Shown here one piece after another: positions 1 to 6,297 of a DNA stretch of 64,000 nt. Numbering within the stretch: the first letter of the stretch is position 1; every line of letters begins with the position of its first letter. This stretch comes from Paractinoplanes rishiriensis (GTDB taxonomy: Bacteria > Actinomycetota > Actinomycetes > Mycobacteriales > Micromonosporaceae): the NCBI RefSeq assembly GCF_016862375.1, contig NZ_BOMV01000013.1, forward strand, positions 62,001 through 126,000, in the 5' to 3' direction. A program made the position numbers and the translations under genes. Below the pieces are notes generated by a model. The model was not told the origin of the DNA, did no database searches, and saw only the letters and a program-made list of their open reading frames with translations.

Positions 1-230
1 CCGTGGGCAAGCCGCCGGCCAGTGCGCTGGTGCTGGGGATCGAGGAGGTCTACCCGCACTGCCCGAAGTCGCTGATGCGCGGCGCGGCCTGGAAGCCGGA
101 CCAGTGGCTGCCGGCCGATGCCCAGCCGACGTCGGCCGAGGTGACCCTGGCCCAGTTGCGGATGCCGGACCTGACGATCGCCGACATCGAGCAGGCCGAG
201 GCGGACATGCTGAAGTACCGCTACGAGTAG
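1..230 (+). CDS. PPOX-type FMN flavoprotein, C-terminal fragment
   Basis: Only the last 75 or so residues are in the window; the gene begins before base 1 and ends with TAG at 228-230. The fragment contains a segment EEVYPHCPKSLMR, which matches the C-terminal region of pyridoxamine-5'-phosphate-oxidase-like FMN proteins (MSMEG_1061-type), where a xxCxKxLxR motif follows the last beta strand. The family binds FMN or F420 and reduces or oxidises small substrates; the substrate cannot be told from this piece. No partner gene is visible downstream, since the next gene is 340 bp away behind a repeat and an operator. Confidence 0.6.
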   Translation, partial: VGKPPASALVLGIEEVYPHCPKSLMRGAAWKPDQWLPADAQPTSAEVTLAQLRMPDLTIADIEQAEADMLKYRYE

Positions 231-543
231 CGGGTCGCGGGCGACCGGCGGCGCGGCGCCCGCCTCGGTAGCTCTGCCGCCACGTCGCCCAGGCCGTCTC
301 CCGAGGCGGATGTTGTCGAGTTGCTGTTCGGGATAGTTCGTGGACGGCAGCAGACCACCAAGATCTGGCCATGGGGTGGGCGACGGACTTGCGGTGGGGC
401 CTGACGCTGCCCGGGGGCGGGCCGCGGCTGGGGACGGCAGCACCGCCCGCAGCGGGCGGCACCGGCCGCACCACCCACCCAGGTCGCCGTGTGCCACGGG
501 ACCGAGCATTACCCGTACCTCTAAGAATGTTGTAGTGGGTTGC
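231..543. other. intergenic region holding the left arm of an inverted repeat
   Basis: There is no convincing gene here. Bases 301-505 are related, in reverse orientation, to 2883-3281 on the other side of the padR-permease-pectate lyase block. The two best matching parts are about 428-505 against 2883-2963 (over 90 percent identical by eye) and 301-331 against 3249-3281. The promoter of the padR gene must lie in the AT-richer end near 510-545. Confidence 0.6.
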
Positions 544-566
544 AATGGTGTGTGAGACACACTATT
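544..566. promoter_or_regulatory. palindromic operator in front of padR
   Basis: The arms aatggtgtgt (544-553) and acacactatt (557-566) are complementary at 9 of 10 positions around the spacer gag. The site ends 3 bp before the ATG at 570, the usual place for a PadR-family autoregulatory site (inference from position and symmetry). Confidence 0.65.
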
Positions 567-569
567 GTG

Positions 570-932
570 ATGGGCATGACAATGGATGCGACGCTAGCCG
601 GGCATCTGCAGGAGTTGCGCCGCGGCACGGTGGTCGTGGCCAGCCTCACCGTGCTGCGGACCCCCGGTTACGGCTATTCGCTGCTCGAGACGCTGAGCGC
701 GGCGGGCTTTGAGGTTGAGGCCAACACGCTTTATCCGCTGCTGCGCCGGCTCGAGGCGCAGGGGCTGCTGACCAGCGAGTGGAACACCGACGAGCCCCGG
801 CCGCGGAAGTTCTACCGGACCACTTCGCAGGGTGACGCGGTGGCGGGCGCCCTGCGCACCGAGTGGGCGCGGCTCGACCACGCCGTCAACGACCTCGACG
901 AAACTGCTATCACCCCTGGGAGCGACAAATGA
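570..932 (+). CDS. PadR family transcriptional regulator
   Basis: A 120-aa winged-helix repressor. The N-terminal part has the PadR pattern: YGYSLLETL in helix 2, then EANTLYPLLRRLE for the recognition helix, and a wing around PRPRKFYRTT. The short C-terminal helix for dimerisation is present, so this is a small (s1-type) PadR. I chose ATG 570 because a near-perfect palindrome ends just in front of it; the longer frame from 540 would read through the operator. Its TGA overlaps the ATG of the next gene (ATGA), so the pair is one transcript, and the regulator most likely controls itself and that membrane protein. The inducer is unknown. Confidence 0.88.
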   Translation: MGMTMDATLAGHLQELRRGTVVVASLTVLRTPGYGYSLLETLSAAGFEVEANTLYPLLRRLEAQGLLTSEWNTDEPRPRKFYRTTSQGDAVAGALRTEWARLDHAVNDLDETAITPGSDK

Positions 933-1894
933 CCAGCCTGGTCGACCGCTACGTCTACACCGCGCTGCGCCGGGTGCCGGAAGGGCAGCGCGCCGACATC
1001 GACCGCGAGCTTCGCGCCTCCATCGACGACGCCGTCGATGCGCGGGTCGAAGCCGGTGACACGCACGACGCCGCGGTGCAGGCCGCGCTGCGCGACCTCG
1101 GCGACCCGGACCGGCTGGCCGACAGCTACGCCGGGCGGGCGGGCTACCTGATCGGGCCGGAGCTCTACCCGGTGTGGCGGCGGCTGCTGCGGCTGCTGCT
1201 CACGATTGTGCTGCCGATCGTCGTCGGGGTGACCGTTTTCGTCCAGCTGTTGAACGACCCGGAGATCGGCGCGGTGATCGGCAGCGTGATCAGCGTGATC
1301 CTCAACGTGGGCGTGCACATGGCGTTCTGGACCACCCTGGTCTTCGTCGTCATCGAGCGCACCGGACACGGCCGCACCGAGTTGCGCACCACCTGGACCC
1401 CGGACGACCTGCCCCAGTACGAACCACGCCACATGTCCGTCACCGACCTGGCCGCCAACCTGGTCTGGCCTGTCCTGCTGATCGCGGCCCTGGTGCTCCA
1501 GCAGTTCACGTTCACCGCCGAGCCGGTGCTCAACCCGGCGAACTGGACCTTCTGGTGGCCGTTCCTGATCGTCATGGTCGCGCTCCGGGGTGCGTACTCC
1601 GTCTGGATCTACCGGTCCGGCCGGTCGCGCCTGACCGCCGTGGTCAACGCCGCGCTGGTGCTGCTCACCTCGGGTCCGATGGTGTGGCTGCTGGCGACCG
1701 ACCGGTTCTTCAACCCGGAGTACACCGGCTTCGCCGAGATCGGCACCGGCGACGCCAAGAACTGGATCACCGTCACCGTGATCACGGTCATCGTCCTCAC
1801 TTCACTGTGGGACATCGCTGACGGTGTGATCCGCGCCCGCCGCGGTCTGCCGGCACCGGTCCCCGGCACCGGAAACACCTACAACTTCGGCTGA
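929..1894 (+). CDS. permease-prefix-domain membrane protein
   Basis: A 321-aa protein. Residues 1-75 are a soluble helical segment (RVPEGQRADIDRELRASI...ALRDLGDP) of the type called permease prefix domain 1 or HAAS, which often sits beside PadR regulators. Then follow about six hydrophobic helices, roughly at 90-110, 118-145, 180-200, 210-230, 245-262 and 285-310. No transport motif or enzyme signature is visible. It is translationally coupled to padR by a 4-bp overlap. PadR/HAAS pairs are known to be co-regulated modules that sense membrane or antimicrobial stress in other bacteria; here the role is inferred from that pattern only. Confidence 0.75.
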   Translation: MTSLVDRYVYTALRRVPEGQRADIDRELRASIDDAVDARVEAGDTHDAAVQAALRDLGDPDRLADSYAGRAGYLIGPELYPVWRRLLRLLLTIVLPIVVGVTVFVQLLNDPEIGAVIGSVISVILNVGVHMAFWTTLVFVVIERTGHGRTELRTTWTPDDLPQYEPRHMSVTDLAANLVWPVLLIAALVLQQFTFTAEPVLNPANWTFWWPFLIVMVALRGAYSVWIYRSGRSRLTAVVNAALVLLTSGPMVWLLATDRFFNPEYTGFAEIGTGDAKNWITVTVITVIVLTSLWDIADGVIRARRGLPAPVPGTGNTYNFG

Positions 1895-1900
1895 CCGACC

Positions 1901-1959
1901 CGGCGCCTCGGCACGGGAAAGGGCTTGCTCCAGCGAGAACTTTCCAAGCCGAGGCGCCG
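1901..1959 (+). terminator. strong hairpin after the membrane protein gene
   Basis: cggcgcctcggc (1901-1912) pairs perfectly with gccgaggcgccg (1948-1959). An inner ggaaag/ctttcc pair extends the stem. It begins 7 bp after the stop codon, is followed by ttcgttt, and separates the padR operon from the pectate lyase gene. Confidence 0.7.
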
Positions 1960-2045
1960 TTCGTTTGATCCATGCGCGTCGCTGGTCCGTGTCCTACCCC
2001 GTCGGCCCTCACCCCCAAGGGCCCCCGAGCGAAGGAGTTCCCCGC

Positions 2046-2813
2046 GTGGCACAGCGATCGCAGAGACGAATGACCCGGGTTCTGGTCGCCGGAGCGGTAG
2101 CGCTGGCCGCGGTGGCCGCCGTCACGACCACGCAGCTGGCATCCGCCATGGAGACCACGGTGGTCACCGCGACCATCGAGGTGACCGGCACGTTCGACGG
2201 CGAGGGCAACATCTTCGTGGGCGGCGGCGACCTGGGCGACGGCGGCCAGGACGAGGGCCAGGACGCCCTGTTCGAACTCGCCGACGGCGCGACCCTGGAA
2301 AACGTCACGCTGGGTGCACCGGCGGCCGACGGCGTCCACTGCCAGGGCAGCTGCACCCTCCGCAACGTCAACTGGCAGGATGTGGGCGAGGACGCGGCCA
2401 CCTTCCGCGGCACCAACGCCACGGTCCTGATCGACGGTGGTTCCGCCGCCTCCGGCACCGACAAGGTGTTCCAGGACAACCGCGGCGCCGGCGGCTCGGT
2501 CACCATCCGCAACTTCGCGGTGAGCGACTTCGGCAAGCTCTACCGCTCGTGCGGCAACTGCTCCACCCAGGCTGCCCGCACGGCCACCTTGGAGAACATC
2601 ACGGCCACCGGCCCGGGCGACGTCCTGGCCGGCGTGAACGCCAACCTCGGCGACCGCATCACCATCACCGGCGTCACGCTTTCCGGCGACGGTGCCGAGG
2701 ACATCGGCATCTGCGACATCTTCGAGGGCAACGACACCGGCGACGAGCCCACCAAGATCGGCGACGAGCCGGACGGCGTGGCCTGCGTGGCCGACGGCGT
2801 CTCGGTCGGCTAG
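2046..2813 (+). CDS. secreted pectate lyase, PL3 family
   Basis: A 255-aa protein that should cleave polygalacturonate by calcium-dependent beta-elimination outside the cell. The start is GTG 2046, 8 bp behind a good ribosome site (gaaggag, 2031-2037). A signal peptide runs to about residue 35 (RRMTRVLVAGAVALAAVAAVTTTQLASA). The mature part shows the PL3 (PelE/PelI-like) parallel beta-helix pattern: ADGVHCQGSCTLRNVNWQDV, KVFQDNRGAGGSVTIRNF and FGKLYRSCGNC, with the conserved DGVHC and KxFQxN blocks and a C-terminal DIGICDIFEG. It has no carbohydrate-binding module. It stands alone between two hairpins and fits the plant-polymer enzymes elsewhere in the window (GH43, GH48). Confidence 0.9.
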   Translation: MAQRSQRRMTRVLVAGAVALAAVAAVTTTQLASAMETTVVTATIEVTGTFDGEGNIFVGGGDLGDGGQDEGQDALFELADGATLENVTLGAPAADGVHCQGSCTLRNVNWQDVGEDAATFRGTNATVLIDGGSAASGTDKVFQDNRGAGGSVTIRNFAVSDFGKLYRSCGNCSTQAARTATLENITATGPGDVLAGVNANLGDRITITGVTLSGDGAEDIGICDIFEGNDTGDEPTKIGDEPDGVACVADGVSVG

Positions 2814-2823
2814 CTGTTTCGAT

Positions 2824-2856
2824 GAGTCCTCCACCCAAGCTCCGGGTGGGGGACTC
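2824..2856 (+). terminator. rho-independent-type terminator of the pectate lyase gene
   Basis: gagtcctccaccc (2824-2836) and gggtgggggactc (2844-2856) form a 13-bp stem with one G-T pair and a 7-nt loop, followed by acgcttttc. It starts 11 bp after the stop codon. Confidence 0.8.
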
Positions 2857-2882
2857 ACGCTTTTCAGAGGTACGGGCGACGA

Positions 2883-3281
2883 CCCGTCCCGGGGCACACG
2901 GCGACGTGGGTGGGTGGTGCGGCCCGAGCCGCCCGCTGCGGGCGGTGCTGCCGTCCCCAGCTCAACCCCCCAACACAACGCCCATCACGCCGGTCACGCC
3001 GGCCGACCGCCGACCGCCAGATCTTGTCGAATAGCCCTTCCGCCGGAGCCCGGCGTTGCGAGCCGGCGGCCCGCCGGTGACCTGCGGCGATCTTGGTGGT
3101 TTCGCCACCGGATTCGGTGGAGTGCGCGTCAAGGTCTCGAAGGATGCGGCAGCCCGCCTGGAACATTTCGTTTAAATGATGCTTTAACTGGACGTCGGTA
3201 GACCGTCGAGGCCAAATCTTGGCGATCTGCGGTCATCGCCGATCATCGCCGAACAGCAGATCGACAACAATCCGTCGCGGA
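2883..3281 (-). repeat. right arm of an inverted repeat bracketing padR to pectate lyase
   Basis: 2883-2963 is the near-complement of 428-505, the block ggccagatctt-like at 3015-3025 matches 361-370, and 3249-3281 matches 301-331 (shared core ccgaacagca then tcgacaaca). The right arm is about twice as long as the left because of extra sequence at about 3030-3245. No transposase gene or clear target duplication was seen. The rest of 2857-3438 holds no gene that I can support. Confidence 0.6.
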
Positions 3282-3427
3282 CTCGCGCTAGCGGGGGATG
3301 TTTGGGGCAAAGGGCTGAGCGAGCGCCGCACTGCCGGGCGGCACATCGCGACTCCACCACACCATGGAGAGCGAAATCGGTGGTGAAGCGTCAAGTTCGA
3401 TGCAACGGGTGTCGGGCGAAGAGGGCC

Positions 3428-3518
3428 GGGCAGGCGGGGCGAGGCGGGCAGGCGAGGCGGGCAGGCGAGGCGGGCAGGCGAGGCGGGCAGGCGAGGCGGG
3501 CAGGCGGGGCGAGGCGGG
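3428..3518. repeat. 13-bp tandem repeat array
   Basis: Five perfect copies of gcgaggcgggcag lie at 3439-3503, with degraded copies on both sides (3428-3438 and 3504-3518). The unit is not a multiple of three and no reading frame across it looks coding. The array ends just upstream of the GTG of the acetyltransferase gene, so it sits in that gene's leader. Confidence 0.85.
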
Positions 3519-3541
3519 CGGCAGCCGCCTAGCATTTCGGC

Positions 3542-4051
3542 GTGGATATTGCCCATGCACGTCCGGGGGACGTCGGCGCGGTGGCCCGGCTGGTCAACGA
3601 AGCGTATGCGGCCGGTGAGGAAGGGCTCTGGGTTGCCGGCACCGCGCGGACCGACGCTGCCGAGGTGGCCTTGCTCGTCGAGGCCGGCGAACTGCTCGTG
3701 GCCCGCGACGACAACCGGATCGCCGGCGTGGTGCGGGTGCGGCGGCTGCCCGGTGGCGAGGGCGAGTTCGGCATGCTGGCCACCGCGGGGCGGGACCGGG
3801 GCGCGGGGGTGGGTCGTGATCTGGTCGGGTACGCCGAAAAGTGGGCCCGGGACGCCGGGCTCGGCACCATGCAACTGGAACTGCTCGTGCCGCGGAGCTG
3901 GCGGCACCCGGTCAAGGAGTTTCTGCGGGGCTGGTACACCCGGCTCGGGTACCGGGTGGTTCGCACCGGGGACTTCGCCGGCGCGTACCCCTCTCTGGAA
4001 CCTCGCCTAGCCACCCCGTGCGACTTTCTCGTGTTCCACAAAGCGCTTTAG
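3542..4051 (+). CDS. GNAT family N-acetyltransferase
   Basis: A 169-aa single-domain acetyl-CoA-dependent acyltransferase. The GNAT fold is readable as beta1 DIAHARPGDVGAVARLV, an acidic beta4 segment GGEGEFGMLAT, and the acetyl-CoA loop GRDRGAGVGRDLVGYAEKWA (the RxxGxG/A pyrophosphate-binding pattern), then YTRLGYRVV near the end. The substrate is not predictable. The start is GTG 3542; upstream is the 13-bp repeat array, with no strong ribosome site. Its last 45 bp overlap the 3' end of the leftward flavodoxin gene, so both coding sequences share bases 4007-4051. Confidence 0.85.
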   Translation: MDIAHARPGDVGAVARLVNEAYAAGEEGLWVAGTARTDAAEVALLVEAGELLVARDDNRIAGVVRVRRLPGGEGEFGMLATAGRDRGAGVGRDLVGYAEKWARDAGLGTMQLELLVPRSWRHPVKEFLRGWYTRLGYRVVRTGDFAGAYPSLEPRLATPCDFLVFHKAL

Positions 4052-4504
4052 TTGGAGCGCCCACGCGCGGGCGCGGTCGGTCTCGCCGGGGAGCAGCGGG
4101 CCCGCGACGCCGGTCACCCGGAACGCCTCGGGTGGGGCGATCAGGTGGCAGCCGAGTTTGCGCAGGCGGCGGTGGGCCCTCTGGGCGGCCGAGCCGGTGA
4201 ACGGCTTGTCGATCCGGGTAGCGAAGGTGGCCGCGGGCAGGCCGGGCAGCAGAGGTGCGGCGTCCAGGAACTCGCGCAGGCCGATCTCGCGCCTGGTGCC
4301 GCCCTGACGGACCGCGTCCTGGCGGGTGGTGGGGCGGCTCAGGCCGAAGGCGTGGGTGGGCGCGCCGGCCACGAGCAGGTCGACACCGTCGAGTGGGGGC
4401 ATCCGGGTCACGTCCGCCAGGGTGGCACCCAGGGCGTCGGCGATGGCGCGGGCGATGGTTGCGGTGTTGCCGAACTGGGATTCGTAGACGACGAGTGCTC
4501 TCAT
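4007..4504 (-). CDS. flavodoxin-domain protein
   Basis: A 165-aa protein opening with VVYESQFGNTATIARAIADAL, the FMN phosphate-binding loop of flavodoxins (T/SxxGNTxxxA). A further loop, GAPTHAFGLSRPTTR, matches the FMN isoalloxazine-binding stretch. Proteins of this type carry electrons or act as menaquinone-dependent-protoporphyrinogen-oxidase-like reductases; the partner is unknown. The gene lies 4 bp after the D-amino-acid-oxidase-like gene and is probably co-transcribed with it and the lipoprotein gene. It overlaps the acetyltransferase gene tail to tail by 45 bp. Confidence 0.8.
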   Translation of the reverse strand: MRALVVYESQFGNTATIARAIADALGATLADVTRMPPLDGVDLLVAGAPTHAFGLSRPTTRQDAVRQGGTRREIGLREFLDAAPLLPGLPAATFATRIDKPFTGSAAQRAHRRLRKLGCHLIAPPEAFRVTGVAGPLLPGETDRARAWALQLKRFVEHEKVARGG

Positions 4505-4508
4505 ACCC

Positions 4509-5471
4509 TCACGGTGCGCCGGTCCGCGGGGGGCCGGCAGGGCCTGTCGGCCCGGTGCCGAGGGCCAGGTGGGTCACCGTGTCCGCGCATCCCCAGGCCA
4601 GCGTCATGCCGGCACCCCCATGGCCGTACGCGTGGACGAGCCGTCCGTCGCCGGCCGGGACGGCGCTCACCCGGGGGCCACCTCGTCGTGCGGGGCGAAG
4701 GCCCACCCGGCTGCCGAGCACCGGGGCGCCCGCCAGTTGCGGTACCAGGGCGACACAGCGCCGGACGATGGCGGCGGCCTCGTCCGGGTCGGGATTCGTG
4801 TCGGAGCGGCCCAGCTGGTAGGTGCCGCCGAGCACCACGTCGCGGGTGCGCGGATGCACGTAGGTGACGCCGTCCGGGTGGCCCTCGTCGCGCACCGACT
4901 CGTCCAGGCCGGGATTGGCGACCAGCACCACGTGGCCGCGCGCCGGCCGCACGTCCGGGTCGCCGCACAGCTCGCCGGCCGCCAGCCCGGTCGCGTTGAC
5001 CACCACCGGGGCCTCGGCCTGCGCCTCGGCCAGGTCGGCGATGCGGTGCCGCTCGATCCGGCCGCCCAGCTCCCGCACGCGGCCGGCCAGCCAGGAGAGG
5101 TACGTGTCCATCTCGGCCAGCGGTGCGTCGAAGAAGACGTTCTCACCGCGCCGCACCACGTTGCCGGCGGCCGGCGCCCACCAGAGCGGCCCGCCGTCGT
5201 CGCGGACCACCATCCGGGTACGCCGCAGCAGCGTGCCCGGCACCCCCGCGTCGATCTGCCGGCGGAACTCGGCGTAGGTCGCGGTGGCCCAGTCCAGCAC
5301 CCGCGGGTCGGGTTCGGCCCGGGTCGGGTACCAGACCGCCGCGGCCACCGCCGACACGGTGTCGGCGGCCTCGTGCGCGGTCCACACCCGCACGCGCGCG
5401 CCGGCCTCGAGGAGCCGGACCGCGGCGGTCAGCCCGATGACGCCGGCGCCCACCACGAGCACGTCGGCCAT
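4509..5471 (-). CDS. D-amino-acid oxidase-like FAD enzyme
   Basis: A 320-aa FAD-dependent oxidoreductase of the DAO family. It has an N-terminal dinucleotide-binding motif VVGAGVIGLTAAVRLLEAG, the DAO block SAVAAAVWYPTRAEP, a VVVNATGL segment, and a C-terminal HAYGHGGAGMTLAWGCA, which is the DAO signature HxxGHGGxGxTxxxG. The family oxidatively deaminates D-amino acids to 2-oxo acids with release of hydrogen peroxide and ammonia. Length (320 against about 340) and motifs are complete. It follows the lipoprotein gene with 1 bp between them and precedes the flavodoxin gene by 4 bp. Confidence 0.88.
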   Translation of the reverse strand: MADVLVVGAGVIGLTAAVRLLEAGARVRVWTAHEAADTVSAVAAAVWYPTRAEPDPRVLDWATATYAEFRRQIDAGVPGTLLRRTRMVVRDDGGPLWWAPAAGNVVRRGENVFFDAPLAEMDTYLSWLAGRVRELGGRIERHRIADLAEAQAEAPVVVNATGLAAGELCGDPDVRPARGHVVLVANPGLDESVRDEGHPDGVTYVHPRTRDVVLGGTYQLGRSDTNPDPDEAAAIVRRCVALVPQLAGAPVLGSRVGLRPARRGGPRVSAVPAGDGRLVHAYGHGGAGMTLAWGCADTVTHLALGTGPTGPAGPPRTGAP

Positions 5472-5472
5472 G

Positions 5473-6225
5473 TCAGCGCCAGGAGTCCAGCCGGGCCGCC
5501 GCCTTGCGTCCCAGGTGAACGGTGTCGTCCCGGTCGGCCGACCCGGATTCCCAGCCGGTGTTGGACACGAACGCGACGGCGTCCCCGACCCGGACCGCGG
5601 CCCAGTAGAAGTAGTGCCGCGACCCGTCCCCGACCGGTTCCCCGGTGTCGTCCCGGGCCGGACTGGACCGCTCGACGAGCAGCGACGCGTCCCCCGCTCC
5701 GATCGACTCGGTCAGGCTGTTCTTCTTCTCCCCACCCGGACAGTCCCGGACCGCCGCCGCGAGGTCGGTGAGGAACGCCTCGGCCCCGTCCCCCCGGAAC
5801 ACGATGACGTCCTGGTAGATCATCGCCTTGGGGGTGGAGTCCGGCGGCGAGTCCTTGCTCGTGAACGCCAGCGACTGGGTGGCACGCAATCCAACCCGCT
5901 CCCGCTGCTCGTAGTCCCGCCCGCAGAACTCCGGCAACTCATGGTCACCCGCACCGAGCCGCTGCGGCTTACCTTTGGCCTTGCCCGGCACGTCCGCCGC
6001 CAGCAGGAACGCCGACGCAGGGATGGACGCCGGAATCTCCCGGACACTGGCCGTCGGCGACGGCGCCGCGCTGCTCCCACTTACGGACGGCCCCGCGCTG
6101 ACCGACGGCACCGACCCCATCGGCGCCGTGGTGACGCCGGTCTCGACCGGGCCGCTGCCGCACCCGGCCGCTAGCAGAGCGCCTGCCGTCGCCGCCGTCC
6201 ATCGTTTCTTGATGATCGCCCCCAT
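5473..6225 (-). CDS. putative lipoprotein of unknown function
   Basis: A 250-aa protein with a lipoprotein signal (IIKKRWTAATAGALLAAGC, lipobox LAAGC at about residue 22) and a Ser/Pro/Val-rich linker up to about residue 60. The rest is a soluble domain with FCGRDY and VRDCPGG, two Cys that may pair. The pattern resembles the sensor-domain (PknH-like) lipoproteins of actinomycetes, but I could not assign it with confidence. It is the first gene of a likely three-gene leftward unit with the DAO-like and flavodoxin genes. The start is ATG 6225 behind gaagg. Confidence 0.6.
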   Translation of the reverse strand: MGAIIKKRWTAATAGALLAAGCGSGPVETGVTTAPMGSVPSVSAGPSVSGSSAAPSPTASVREIPASIPASAFLLAADVPGKAKGKPQRLGAGDHELPEFCGRDYEQRERVGLRATQSLAFTSKDSPPDSTPKAMIYQDVIVFRGDGAEAFLTDLAAAVRDCPGGEKKNSLTESIGAGDASLLVERSSPARDDTGEPVGDGSRHYFYWAAVRVGDAVAFVSNTGWESGSADRDDTVHLGRKAAARLDSWR

Positions 6226-6297
6226 CGGACCTTCATACCGGGGTGGCGGGCTGTGCGCACGGCGCCGGGCTGTCCATATCCCGTCAGCCGCACAGGG

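Noticed and set aside
1797-2978. 393-residue frame on the minus strand across the pectate lyase gene
   Set aside because: Shadow frame of a high-GC gene; it crosses two terminator hairpins and the repeat, and its composition is not protein-like.
3428-3518. Possible CRISPR array
   Set aside because: The unit is 13 bp with no spacers; it is a simple tandem repeat and no cas gene is near.
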